Shown in pieces: positions 1 through 8,914 of a DNA stretch of 64,000 nt. Under the pieces are notes generated by a model. It was not told the origin of the DNA. It searched no databases and was given only the letters and a program-made list of their open reading frames with translations. The stretch comes from CAVYXF01 sp963772335 (lineage in GTDB: Bacteria; Pseudomonadota; Alphaproteobacteria; Rhizobiales; Rhodomicrobiaceae): contig CAVYXF010000010.1 in assembly GCA_963772335.1 (NCBI GenBank), positions 310,001-374,000 of the forward strand, given 5' to 3'. Positions within the stretch are counted from its first letter, which is position 1. Each line of letters starts with the position of its first letter. The translations under genes and the position numbers were made by a program.

Positions 1-1
1 T

Positions 2-1138
2 CTGCTGTTCGCCTTCGTCCTGTTCATCAGCCATGCCACCGACTTCTATTCGCGCGGCTCGCTAATCGCGCAATATGCGGCCGGACTCAGCACAGCAATC
101 GCACTGCGCCTCGCACTTGCCCGCCTGATCGGCTGGAGCCTCAGCCGCGGGGTCCTGGGCGGCAAGCGCGTGATCATCGCGGGCGAGGCGGCGAGCGTCG
201 ACAACGTCGCCCGTCAGCTACGCGCGGCCGGAGGCAGCCTCGACATTCTCGGCATTGTGCGGCTGCCGGCTGGCGGCGAGCGCGGGGAAATGCGCGATTC
301 CGGCGATATTCGTGAAGCCGCTTCTGCCGTCGAGGAGATCGCGCGAAAGGTGGCGCCAGACTATGTAGTGGTTTCCATGCCGTGGTCCGAGGAGCATCGG
401 ATTCGCACGCTGGTCGAATCTCTGGCCGCAGTTCCGGCTGGCATTCACCTGGCGCCCGACAATCGCGCGGGCTGGACTCATCTGCTTGCGCCCTCGGGTG
501 TCGGCCCGTTGTCGACCATGCGTCTTTCGCGCCCGCCGCTGTCTCTTCGCGACCGGGTGGTGAAGCGCAGCTTCGACCTCATCGTCGGCACCGCGCTGCT
601 CTTGGTCTGCTTGCCGCTTTTCGCGCTGATCGCGATCTGCATCAAACTGGATAGCGAGGGGCCGGTGTTTTTCCGTCAGCGTCGTCACGGCTTCAACCAC
701 CGCGAATTCCGCATCTTCAAATTCCGTACCATGACGACGCTCGATGACGGGGCTGTCATCCGCCAGGCAACACGTGGCGATGCGCGCATCACCCGCGTCG
801 GCCGGTTCTTGCGCAGCACGAATATCGACGAGCTGCCGCAGCTGTTCAATGTGCTTACCGGCCAGATGTCGCTGGTCGGGCCGCGTCCGCACGCGCTGGC
901 GCATAACAGCGAGTACGGAGAGAAGATTCGCCTTTACGCCAGGAGACACAACGTAAAACCCGGAATAACAGGCCTCAGCCAGGTCAAAGGTTATCGCGGC
1001 GAAACGCAGTGTATCAAGAAAATGAAGAAAAGGGTGAGGTATGATCTTTGCTATATCGATAGCTGGTCCTTGTATCTGGATATTAAAATTATGCTCATGA
1101 CGATCTTTTCGCGCCAATCATTCCAGAATGCTTATTGA
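2..1138 (+). CDS. Undecaprenyl-phosphate sugar phosphotransferase (polysaccharide priming enzyme), 5' truncated
   Basis: The reading frame is open to the left edge, so the true start lies outside the window; the GTG at 170 is internal. The enzyme would transfer a sugar-1-phosphate from a nucleotide sugar to undecaprenyl phosphate at the inner membrane, the first step of polysaccharide repeat-unit assembly. The first part resembles the nucleotide-binding (CoA_binding_3-like) region between the N-terminal membrane helices and the catalytic domain. The C-terminal half is a clear bacterial sugar transferase domain: a hydrophobic helix after KRSFDLIVG, then IKLDSEGPVFFRQ, FKFRTM, DELPQLFNV and LVGPRP. 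It is first in a rightward series with wecG-, wecB- and wecC-like genes. The sugar (Glc, Gal or HexNAc) cannot be told from sequence. Confidence 0.93.
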   Translation: MLFAFVLFISHATDFYSRGSLIAQYAAGLSTAIALRLALARLIGWSLSRGVLGGKRVIIAGEAASVDNVARQLRAAGGSLDILGIVRLPAGGERGEMRDSGDIREAASAVEEIARKVAPDYVVVSMPWSEEHRIRTLVESLAAVPAGIHLAPDNRAGWTHLLAPSGVGPLSTMRLSRPPLSLRDRVVKRSFDLIVGTALLLVCLPLFALIAICIKLDSEGPVFFRQRRHGFNHREFRIFKFRTMTTLDDGAVIRQATRGDARITRVGRFLRSTNIDELPQLFNVLTGQMSLVGPRPHALAHNSEYGEKIRLYARRHNVKPGITGLSQVKGYRGETQCIKKMKKRVRYDLCYIDSWSLYLDIKIMLMTIFSRQSFQNAY

Positions 1139-1318
1139 GCGCGTCAAGTTGTCTGCCCAAGAAGGATAATAAACGGCCGCTCCGGCTTTGGCACGGCCGC
1201 GGGCGCGAATAGGCCGCTCTGAGGGAATTACGACAGGGGAGATCAATCGAGCGGACTCGGCGGATGCCGTGGGGCCGGTAAGTCTCGCTGACCCTTTCCA
1301 CTCTACGGGATGAGCTGA

Positions 1319-2098
1319 ATGCGAAGAGAGCTATTGGGAATTCCAATCGACTGTTTGAGCTTCGAGGAGACGGTGGGACGAGCCGTGGCCGCAATGCGGA
1401 CCCGAAAGCCGACCCAGCATGTCGCCCTCAATGTCGCCAAGCTGGTGAAGGCCCGCAGCAATGCGGAGCTGCGCTCGGATATCGTCGAGAGCGATATTAT
1501 CGGCGTGGATGGGATGGGTATCGTTCTCGCCGCCCGTCTGCTCGGCATGGGGACGCCCGAGCGCGTCGCCGGCATCGATCTCATGCAAGGCCTGTTAGCG
1601 GCATGCAGCGAGCATGGCTTGCGCCCCTATTTCCTCGGGGCCCGTCAGAATGTTCTCGAGCGGGCCATGGCGGTGGCGCGCGGACGCTGGCCGCAGCTCG
1701 ATTTCGCCGGCGCCCGCAACGGCTATTTCCGCCCCGAGGAGGAAGGCAGCGTCGTCGCTGCCATCCGGGAAAGCAAGGCGGACTGCCTGTTCATCGCCAT
1801 GCCGACTCCGCAGAAGGAGCGCTTCCTCCACCGTTATCGCGACGAGCTCAACGTTCCCTTCATCATGGGGGTCGGTGGCAGTTTCGACGTGCTGTCCTAT
1901 CAAGTCGACCGCGCACCGCACCTCCTGCAGCGCGCCGGCCTCGAATGGGCTTACCGCATTTATCAAGAGCCGGGCCGGATGTGGTGGCGCTATGCGAGCA
2001 CCAATGCCGTTTTCGCCGGCCTGCTCGGCAAAGCGCTGATCGGACGCGCACTGTCGCGGCGCGCGGCTGAAGGCGCATATCAGCGCGAGGGCGCCTGA
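1319..2098 (+). CDS. WecG/TagA/CpsF-family glycosyltransferase
   Basis: A 259-residue GT26-family enzyme. Members move ManNAc or ManNAc uronic acid from UDP onto a lipid-linked GlcNAc acceptor at the cytoplasmic face of the membrane. Seen here are the N-terminal substrate region with IIGVDGMG (the Asp corresponds to the proposed catalytic residue of TagA), the GVGGSFDVL loop, and the C-terminal QRAGLEWAYRIYQEP signature shared by WecG and TagA. The stop overlaps the start of the downstream UDP-GlcNAc 2-epimerase by one base (TGATG), so the two are probably translated together. With wecB and wecC next, the donor is most likely UDP-ManNAcA, as in enterobacterial WecG; this is inference. Confidence 0.92.
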   Translation: MRRELLGIPIDCLSFEETVGRAVAAMRTRKPTQHVALNVAKLVKARSNAELRSDIVESDIIGVDGMGIVLAARLLGMGTPERVAGIDLMQGLLAACSEHGLRPYFLGARQNVLERAMAVARGRWPQLDFAGARNGYFRPEEEGSVVAAIRESKADCLFIAMPTPQKERFLHRYRDELNVPFIMGVGGSFDVLSYQVDRAPHLLQRAGLEWAYRIYQEPGRMWWRYASTNAVFAGLLGKALIGRALSRRAAEGAYQREGA

Positions 2099-3258
2099 TG
2101 AAAATCCTTGTCGTGTTCGGTACCCGGCCTGAGGCCATCAAACTGTTTCCCGTGGTCTACGCCCTGCGCGAGGACCCACTCTTCGACGTGAAAATCTGCG
2201 TCACGGCCCAGCATCGGCAGATGCTCGACCAGGTGCTGCAAATCGCGGATTTGCAGCCCGATTTCGATCTCAACCTGATGAAACCCAATCAGAGTCTGGT
2301 CGATGTCACCTCCCGCATTCTGCACGGCATGGACGATGTGATCGCGCGCTGTGCGCCTGATCGCATCATGGTGCAGGGCGACACCACCACCGCCATGACC
2401 ACCGCGCTCTCCGCCTTTTATCGCAAGGTGCCGGTGGACCACGTGGAGGCCGGCCTGCGCTCCGGCGACCTTTATTCGCCCTGGCCGGAGGAGCTGAACC
2501 GCAAGGTGATCTCCTCGATCGCCTCGCTGCATTTCGCACCGACGCCGCGCTCGGCGGATTGCCTCATTCGGGAAAACCTGCCGCGCGATCGCGTTTTCGT
2601 CACCGGCAACACGGTGATTGATGCCCTGCTCGAAATCAAACAGCGCATCGACAAATTCGCCTGGGTGCGCGAGGCGGTGGACGGCTCGATGCTGGAGGCA
2701 GCCGGTGGACGCCGCATCATTCTCGTCACCTCGCATCGCCGGGAAAATTTCGACGGCGGCATCGGGCGGATTGCCGAGGCGCTGCAGCGGGTCGCGGCGC
2801 GCGAGGATTGCTTTGTCGTCTTCCCGGTACACCCCAACCCGAATGTGCAGGAGCCGGTGCGTGCAACCCTCGGCAGCCATCCACGGATCAAGCTGCTGCC
2901 GCCCCTCGAATATGTACCGTTCGTCCACATCCTGTCGCATTGCCACATGGTGCTCACCGACAGCGGCGGCATCCAGGAGGAGGCGCCTGCGCTCGGCAAG
3001 CCTGTGCTGGTCATGCGCGACAACACCGAGCGCCCAGAAGGTGTCGAGGCCGGCACCGCGCTCCTCGTCGGCACCGACCCCGACCGGATCGTTCGGGAGA
3101 CTATGCGCCTGCTCGATGACGGCGTGCACTACAACCGCATGAGCCGCGCCCACAATCCTTTCGGCGACGGCAAGGCCAGCCAGCGCATTCGCGACATCCT
3201 CAAATCAGAAGCCAAAAAACTCAACTCAGCTCCGGAGACTCTCCGCTATGCGTCATAA
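2098..3258 (+). CDS. wecB: UDP-N-acetylglucosamine 2-epimerase (non-hydrolysing)
   Basis: A 386-residue enzyme interconverting UDP-GlcNAc and UDP-ManNAc in the cytoplasm. It has the GT-B-like fold signature of the family: FGTRPEAIKLFP at the N terminus, GDTTT, VEAGLRSGDLYSPWPEE with the conserved acidic residues, SHRREN with the conserved His, and the C-terminal DSGGIQEEAPALGKPVL loop. Length matches the bacterial family. The start overlaps the wecG stop by one base, and the 3' end overlaps the dehydrogenase gene by 11 bases, so wecG-wecB-wecC is a tight operon. The product feeds the downstream dehydrogenase. Confidence 0.96.
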   Translation: MKILVVFGTRPEAIKLFPVVYALREDPLFDVKICVTAQHRQMLDQVLQIADLQPDFDLNLMKPNQSLVDVTSRILHGMDDVIARCAPDRIMVQGDTTTAMTTALSAFYRKVPVDHVEAGLRSGDLYSPWPEELNRKVISSIASLHFAPTPRSADCLIRENLPRDRVFVTGNTVIDALLEIKQRIDKFAWVREAVDGSMLEAAGGRRIILVTSHRRENFDGGIGRIAEALQRVAAREDCFVVFPVHPNPNVQEPVRATLGSHPRIKLLPPLEYVPFVHILSHCHMVLTDSGGIQEEAPALGKPVLVMRDNTERPEGVEAGTALLVGTDPDRIVRETMRLLDDGVHYNRMSRAHNPFGDGKASQRIRDILKSEAKKLNSAPETLRYAS

Positions 3259-4549
3259 ACTCCCCACCGTCTGCGTGGTCGGTCTTGGCTATATCGGCCT
3301 GCCGACGGCCGCTCTCATCGCGTCGCGCGGCATTGACGTGATCGGGGCGGACGTGAATCTGCAAGTGGTGGCAACCGTCGGTGCTGGCCGCGTGCATATC
3401 ATCGAGGCGGATCTCGATGTGCTGGTGCAGAGGGCGGTGCGCTCCGGCCGGCTGGTCGTCAGCACCAAACCGAAGCCTGCCGATGTGTTTCTCATCGCCG
3501 TGCCGACCCCGCTGTCGGACGAAAAGAAGCCGGTGCTCGACTATGTGTTTGCCGCCGCGCGCTCGATCGGGCCGCAGCTGAAACGCGGGAACCTTGTCAT
3601 CCTGGAATCGACATCGCCAGTGGGTACGACAGAGGCGATCGCCGGCACTCTTGCCGAGATGCGCCCGGATCTCACTTTCCCCGGCGCGGCAAATGGCGCC
3701 GAAGCGGATATTGCGCTCGCTTACTGTCCCGAACGGGTGCTTCCCGGCCGCGTCCTGACGGAGCTGGTGGAGAACGACCGCTGTGTCGGCGGCCTCACGC
3801 CTGGCTGCGCAGCCAAGGCGAAGCAGTTCTACAAGCATTTCGTGCGCGGCGAATGCATCGAGACGACGGCGCGTACGGCGGAGATGGTCAAGCTCACCGA
3901 GAACGCCTTCCGCGACACCAACATCGCCTTTGCAAATGAGCTGTCGATGGTGTGCGACAAGCTCAGCATCGATGTCTGGGAGCTGATCGCGCTCGCGAAC
4001 CGGCATCCGCGCGTGGACATTCTGAAGCCGGGGCCGGGCGTCGGCGGACATTGCATCGCCGTTGATCCATGGTTCATCGTCGATGCCGCGCCACAAGAAG
4101 CCCAGCTGATCCGTTCGGCCCGCGAGGTGAATGACGGCAAATCGGAATATGTGTTTCAGGAGATCTGCAAGCTGCTCGAAGCGCACCCCGACCGGCGGGC
4201 CGCCTGCCTCGGGCTGAGCTTTAAAGCCAATATCGACGATCTCCGTGAAAGCCCGGCACTCGAGATCACCGAAAGACTGGCCGCCCGCTATGGCGAGCGC
4301 ATAGCGGCGGTTGAACCTTTCATCGAGACGCTTCCGGAGGCGCTGCGCGCGCAAGGTGTGCACCAGCTCGGTCTCGAGGAGGCGCTCAAGGAGTGCGGCA
4401 TCCTGATTCTGCTGGTCGATCATGACCTGTTCCGCAGGGTGAGCCCCCAGAGCCGGGCCGGGACGATCGTTTACGACACCCGCGGAATTTGGGGGCGCAA
4501 TACCGTCTCGGTGGCAACAGCCGTCGCGCAACGCGCGTCCGCCGCATAA
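3248..4549 (+). CDS. wecC: UDP-N-acetyl-D-mannosamine dehydrogenase
   Basis: A 433-residue member of the UDP-glucose/GDP-mannose dehydrogenase family that oxidises C6 of UDP-ManNAc twice to UDP-ManNAcA using NAD+. The N-terminal Rossmann domain carries VVGLGYIGLPTA. The middle domain has YCPERVLPG and KLTENAFRDTNIAFANEL. The catalytic cysteine sits in GVGGHCIAVDPWF, and the C-terminal domain begins with LGLSFKANIDDLRESPA. The assignment to ManNAc rather than GlcNAc or Glc rests on the family resemblance and on the adjacent wecB and wecG genes. It is in the same operon, overlapping wecB by 11 bases. Confidence 0.94.
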   Translation: MRHKLPTVCVVGLGYIGLPTAALIASRGIDVIGADVNLQVVATVGAGRVHIIEADLDVLVQRAVRSGRLVVSTKPKPADVFLIAVPTPLSDEKKPVLDYVFAAARSIGPQLKRGNLVILESTSPVGTTEAIAGTLAEMRPDLTFPGAANGAEADIALAYCPERVLPGRVLTELVENDRCVGGLTPGCAAKAKQFYKHFVRGECIETTARTAEMVKLTENAFRDTNIAFANELSMVCDKLSIDVWELIALANRHPRVDILKPGPGVGGHCIAVDPWFIVDAAPQEAQLIRSAREVNDGKSEYVFQEICKLLEAHPDRRAACLGLSFKANIDDLRESPALEITERLAARYGERIAAVEPFIETLPEALRAQGVHQLGLEEALKECGILILLVDHDLFRRVSPQSRAGTIVYDTRGIWGRNTVSVATAVAQRASAA

Positions 4550-4597
4550 CCTCCCCTCCCCCTGTCTTCGTGGTGTTTTCAGTCGAGTCGCTCAGCT

Positions 4598-5071
4598 ATG
4601 CAGTTCATTGTTCGCGTTCACAAACTTTCCCGCTGGCTTCTGGACAGGCGCTTGAAGCGCCTGTCCCGCCTCATAGACACGATCATCCGCCTTATCTATG
4701 CGGCACGGATTCCAGCCGTCGCCGACATCCACCCGACGGTGCATTTTAGCCATAACGGCCTGGCCGTGGTCATCACCAAGCGATCGCATATCAGTGCCGG
4801 CTGTACCATCGGCACCCATGTGCTGCTCGGTAGCCGCTGGCCGCTTCGGGATGGACCCTATCTGGAGGAGAATGTCACCGTGCACGCCGGCGCCCGGATT
4901 ATCGGGCCGGTGCGGATCGGTAGCGGAAGCGTCATCGGCGCTAATGCTGTCGTGCTGACCAACATCCCGCCGCGCTCACTGGCAGTCGGTGTGCCGGCCG
5001 TGGTCAAGAAGACGGACATCGTAAGAGACGATTACCAGCCTGATCTTCAGGCCGCAGATACCGCAGCCTGA
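4598..5071 (+). CDS. Hexapeptide-repeat acyltransferase (serine acetyltransferase-like)
   Basis: A 157-residue left-handed beta-helix acyltransferase. Imperfect hexapeptide repeats run from about residue 45 to 135 and include AGARIIGPVRIGSGSVIGANAVV; the tail VLTNIPPRSLAVGVPA is the usual end of CysE/colanic-acid-type acetyltransferases. The N terminus is short, with a basic amphipathic stretch, and lacks the long helical domain of housekeeping CysE, so a polysaccharide or sugar acetyltransferase is more likely than a cysteine-biosynthesis enzyme. It lies 48 bases after wecC in the same direction. Its stop overlaps that of the convergent glycosyltransferase gene by 25 bases. The acceptor is unknown. 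Confidence 0.8.
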   Translation: MQFIVRVHKLSRWLLDRRLKRLSRLIDTIIRLIYAARIPAVADIHPTVHFSHNGLAVVITKRSHISAGCTIGTHVLLGSRWPLRDGPYLEENVTVHAGARIIGPVRIGSGSVIGANAVVLTNIPPRSLAVGVPAVVKKTDIVRDDYQPDLQAADTAA

Positions 5072-6216
5072 TAAGGGGCCGCCGTCAGCTCGCTCAGCAG
5101 CTCGCGATAGCGGGCCGAAACAGCGGCACGCCGCACATGGTCGAAGGCACCTTGCTGTTGCAAGCGGCCGATCTCAGCTTTCAGGCGCGCCTCCTGACTG
5201 AGAAGGAAACGCAACCCCTCCGCGACATCGGCGGCAGACTGGGGATCGCTCGCATAGCCGATGTCCATGCCGTCAAACAGCCCATCAATGCCCTGATCGC
5301 GCGATGAGAGAATGGGCACGCCCGCGAGCAGCGCCTCGACATAGACCATGCCATAGGTCTCGCGCCGGCTCGGCATGACGAAGGCGGCATAGCGGTTCAT
5401 CGTCTCCTGGACCTGCAAGAGATCGAGCGGCCGCTGGAGCTTGACCCTCTCGGTCAGGCCGGCCCGCTCTATCAGCTTCGTCATTTCCAGCAGGGCTTTC
5501 GGTCCGCCGCGTCCATACACATCGAGACGCACATCTGCGAAGTCGTCGCCAAGCAGGGCGAGCGCTTGAAGCAGCGTGTCGAAGCCTTTCCGGTGCCAGG
5601 CGTCCCAGTTGAAGACGGTGACGAGGCGCGGCTCGCCGCAGATGCGCGGCGGAATTAGTGCGTCCGCCGGGGTCATGAGCGGCAGGACCTCCACGCGTCC
5701 CGCATCGAACCCGAGTGGGGCGGCGAAATAGCGCTGCGTCCAAGGCGCGGCCGGTAAAAGCAGAGACGCCCTGCGGGCAATTTCCCGATAATGCCCCCGC
5801 AATCCCGGTTTACCCTCAAAGAACTTGGAGTCGGTATCGCCCCAGATGCTGCAAATGAAAGGGGCGCCAGTCAGGGCGGAGAGCTGGTCGGCAATCACAC
5901 CTTCAATAGCGAATTTATGGGCGTGGATCAGGTCGGGAGCTATATTGCGCTGGCGCAAATCGCTGGCGATCGCCTCGGCAACGGAATCGAGATGCGACAA
6001 GAGCCGGATGGCGTAAGGCGGCGCACCATAGGCGATCGCGGTCCTGTCCTCGCCAAAAGGCAGCATCGCGAGATCGGCGCGCCAATTTACGCGATTGAGC
6101 GAATAGACGACGTTGCGGAAACCTTCGGCTGCGGTGACCAGCCGCTCGGCGCCTCGGGTCTTCACGGGAACGAGGGGATCGGGAAAATCAGCACTAATAT
6201 GCAATACTGTCTTCAT
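5047..6216 (-). CDS. GT4-family glycosyltransferase
   Basis: A 389-residue cytosolic, membrane-associated glycosyltransferase of GT-B fold. The start chosen is the ATG of MKTVLHISADFPDP, since upstream residues in the frame look non-coding; it overlaps the end of the polymerase gene by 23 bases. The N-terminal domain carries the acceptor-binding KTRGAERLV region. The C-terminal domain has VTVFNWDAWHRKGFDTLL and the EX7E motif in SRRETYGMVYVEAL, followed by AGVPILSSRDQGIDGL. It is last of the leftward Wzx-Wzy-GT set and probably adds one sugar of the repeat unit. Donor and linkage cannot be inferred. Confidence 0.88.
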   Translation of the reverse strand: MKTVLHISADFPDPLVPVKTRGAERLVTAAEGFRNVVYSLNRVNWRADLAMLPFGEDRTAIAYGAPPYAIRLLSHLDSVAEAIASDLRQRNIAPDLIHAHKFAIEGVIADQLSALTGAPFICSIWGDTDSKFFEGKPGLRGHYREIARRASLLLPAAPWTQRYFAAPLGFDAGRVEVLPLMTPADALIPPRICGEPRLVTVFNWDAWHRKGFDTLLQALALLGDDFADVRLDVYGRGGPKALLEMTKLIERAGLTERVKLQRPLDLLQVQETMNRYAAFVMPSRRETYGMVYVEALLAGVPILSSRDQGIDGLFDGMDIGYASDPQSAADVAEGLRFLLSQEARLKAEIGRLQQQGAFDHVRRAAVSARYRELLSELTAAPYQAAVSAA

Positions 6217-7564
6217 TATACTCACTCTGATGCGGAGTGGGGGGCAAGGTAATTGCAATGGCGAAGGCGAGCGAACAGATATTGGCCAGTGTCGTAAAGC
6301 CGCTGGCCTCGGTAATGCCGTTCAGCACCACGACCGATAGCATCGCCACCGCCACCCAATCGCGAACGTAAGCGGCTCTGAAGCCCACAGTGAAAAAGGC
6401 GGCAGCAAACAGGCCGAGGCCAACCCAGCCAGTGGTCAGCAAGAGCTGCAGGAAAAGATTGTGGGCGTGGCTAACGGAAAAACCGACCAGGTTTTCATTG
6501 GCAGGAAGCAAAAACACGGAGCTGCCATAGCCGTAGCCCATCCAGGGTCGTTCCGCGGAAAGATACAGCACCGCATTCCAGATGCTGGTGCGGCCGGTCA
6601 GCGAAGTCACCTCGTCGGCATCGCCCGAGCGGGATACAACGCTTGCGACCTGATCGGCGAAGGGCAGGAACATCAGGAAAGCAATGGCGGCAAGTGAGCA
6701 GAGCAGCACGACGAGATAGAACCGGCGCCAGTTTAGCCCATGCACGGCGAGCAGGATGACCAGCGTCATCGCCAAAGCGGAGCGGGAATTCGTCATGATC
6801 AGCACGACGAACATGACAAGTGCCGTAAGCGGCACAAACAGCCGATGCACATGACTGAGTTGGCGGTGATAGAGCCCGACGAGGACCAGACCGAACGCCG
6901 CCACGCGACCAAGATTGTTGGCGCTGCCGGTGATGCCCGCCATACGGCCGCTCAGATACAGCTCGCCGTTCAGCCAATAAATGAAGCGGCCATATTCCGG
7001 CATCGTGAAGTAAACGACGAAAGAAACAGCACAGAAAAGTGTAATTGAGGCGACGATCACCGCGAACACCTCGAAGCGCTCATATTTGCTGAACACATAG
7101 GCGCAGAACATCGCATACGCGTAGATCGACAAGGAGGTAAGCGCACTGTAGGCCGGATAGATCGAGATGACGGCCGAGAGGCAAAGCCAGGACAGGAAAA
7201 CGATCCAGGGGATGTTGGTCGGCATCAGCAGCATCCGGTACCAGCTGCGGATGTTCACAACAGACACGAGCATCATCACAGCCCAAACGCTGACCTTCAT
7301 CAGCACCTGATAGTCGAGACTCTTGTCGTTAAACTCGCGGCGGCGGAAAGTGGCATCGATGAGAAACACAGCGACAAACAGGAGCGCCATGGTGCCGAAG
7401 CGCTCACCGCGCAGCGCACTCCAGATGATCAAGCCAGAGAACAGGATGGCGGGTAGTGCTGCCGCGGCAATCAGCGCGGAGGGATCAAAAAGCAGGATCG
7501 CGCTGACGATGAACAGCGTCGCCGCGCCGAGCAGATAGGCAGCACGTTGCTCCGCCAGAGTCAT
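6194..7564 (-). CDS. O-antigen polymerase/ligase-like membrane protein (Wzy/WaaL family)
   Basis: A 456-residue, strongly hydrophobic protein with roughly ten to twelve membrane segments. It has a large periplasmic loop before the conserved SVSHAHNLFLQLLLTTGWVGLG region near the C terminus, typical of the Wzy_C/O-antigen ligase family; NSRSALAMT in the middle also fits. These proteins join lipid-linked repeat units into a chain, or pass the chain to an acceptor, on the periplasmic side. The frame is open far upstream, but ATG at 7564 overlaps the flippase stop by four bases (ATGA) and begins a membrane protein, so it is the likely start. Polymerase and ligase are not separable from sequence; the neighbouring flippase favours polymerase. 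Confidence 0.85.
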   Translation of the reverse strand: MTLAEQRAAYLLGAATLFIVSAILLFDPSALIAAAALPAILFSGLIIWSALRGERFGTMALLFVAVFLIDATFRRREFNDKSLDYQVLMKVSVWAVMMLVSVVNIRSWYRMLLMPTNIPWIVFLSWLCLSAVISIYPAYSALTSLSIYAYAMFCAYVFSKYERFEVFAVIVASITLFCAVSFVVYFTMPEYGRFIYWLNGELYLSGRMAGITGSANNLGRVAAFGLVLVGLYHRQLSHVHRLFVPLTALVMFVVLIMTNSRSALAMTLVILLAVHGLNWRRFYLVVLLCSLAAIAFLMFLPFADQVASVVSRSGDADEVTSLTGRTSIWNAVLYLSAERPWMGYGYGSSVFLLPANENLVGFSVSHAHNLFLQLLLTTGWVGLGLFAAAFFTVGFRAAYVRDWVAVAMLSVVVLNGITEASGFTTLANICSLAFAIAITLPPTPHQSEYNEDSIAY

Positions 7565-8826
7565 TTGCGGCTCCTTCCTCGCAGGAGGACGACAGTGCCG
7601 GACATGGCGATGAAGCTGCCGACACCGCAAGCGATGATCGCGCCGACGCTGTGCCAAAGCACAACGAACGGTATGGTCAGCGCGACCGCGACCAGCGATG
7701 CGAAGGCGCGGATGAGGTAGTAGCGGCGGAAGTCGCTCCGGGAGAAAACCAGCGACTCGAAGGGGAAGGTCGCGCTCATGATGAGCGTGACCGGAAGCCA
7801 GGCGAGGAAGGCGCTGTTGGCATCGGCGAATTTTGGGCCGTAGGCCAGCGCGATCAGCTCCTTTGAGTAGAAGCCCGCCAAAATTACGAACACGCCCGCA
7901 GCCGCGACATAGGGCAGCGCGATTTTCAGCGTGACCTGGAAGGCCGTGCGGGAGTCGATCGAGCGCGCCCGGTCGGAGAAGAACGACTTGTCCGCCACGT
8001 CCAGGCCGCGCAGCAGAACTTGCAGCGGTTGCATCAGGCTGCGCGTGGCGACGAAGGCGGCGGCATATTTGGGCTCGGCCATCGCGCCGAGGATCAAGAG
8101 CGGCAGATGGCTGTAGCCGCTGTAGGTTGCGACCGCGATGACCGCCCACCAGCCATAGCGATAGATATCCGCCAGGAAGAGCTTATAGCCCTGAATCAGA
8201 TTGAACTGGCGCACGATGATCGCCAGCGCCAGCGCATGCACCAGCATCGCCACCGAGAGCGCGCTCAGGAGGTCGACATAGGTGATCCAATGTTTCTGCG
8301 CAGCGATCGATAGACACGCGCACACCGCGGAATAGAACACCGCACTGCAGAGAACGAAAACCGGGCGGCTCAGCTTTACAAGAACCGTGCGGGCGAATTC
8401 GAGCTCGGAATAGACCAGGAGGAGCACGCAGGATGATTCGACGATTAGCAGGCTGTGGCCTTCCGCGCGCGCTTCTCTGGTCAGGAAGATACTGACGAGC
8501 CCGAGCAGCAACGCGCAGGCTAGGACGAGCGTGTGCTGTGCAAGAATACCGCCGCATCGCCGCACCACGCGATGCTGCAGCTGCATCATAAGCGGGATGG
8601 TGATCGCATAGCGATGCACGCCTTGGATCATCAGCCCGAGCGAGAGGCCCATGCCGTAGGAGGCCACTTCCTCCGCCCCGAAGGCGCGGCTGATGGCAAC
8701 GGTCAGCGCGAAATTGGACAATGCGACCAGCATCTGATCGCCGATCGTCGCAAAGCGCGTTGCGGCGCGGTCGATGCGCCGGCGGCTCTCGACAGATCCG
8801 CCTTCCGCTTCAAGTGCAATGGTCAT
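7561..8826 (-). CDS. Polysaccharide flippase (Wzx/MATE-like, polysaccharide biosynthesis protein family)
   Basis: A 421-residue integral membrane protein with about twelve hydrophobic segments spread along its length, as in Wzx-type translocases that move lipid-linked repeat units across the inner membrane. The reading frame extends upstream to 9000, but ATG at 8826 follows a good purine-rich ribosome site (aagagagg) and starts MTIALEAEGG. It is coupled to the polymerase gene by a four-base overlap. No residue motif is diagnostic in this family, so the call rests on topology, length and its place between the polymerase gene and other polysaccharide genes. Confidence 0.82.
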   Translation of the reverse strand: MTIALEAEGGSVESRRRIDRAATRFATIGDQMLVALSNFALTVAISRAFGAEEVASYGMGLSLGLMIQGVHRYAITIPLMMQLQHRVVRRCGGILAQHTLVLACALLLGLVSIFLTREARAEGHSLLIVESSCVLLLVYSELEFARTVLVKLSRPVFVLCSAVFYSAVCACLSIAAQKHWITYVDLLSALSVAMLVHALALAIIVRQFNLIQGYKLFLADIYRYGWWAVIAVATYSGYSHLPLLILGAMAEPKYAAAFVATRSLMQPLQVLLRGLDVADKSFFSDRARSIDSRTAFQVTLKIALPYVAAAGVFVILAGFYSKELIALAYGPKFADANSAFLAWLPVTLIMSATFPFESLVFSRSDFRRYYLIRAFASLVAVALTIPFVVLWHSVGAIIACGVGSFIAMSGTVVLLRGRSRK

Positions 8827-8914
8827 GGGCCTCTCTTGCCTGGCGCGTTCGTCGCGCAAAATTTCCGGGCAGCCGCATTGCCGGCGAAAAGCCCGGTTTC
8901 CGAAAAGCCGGTGA

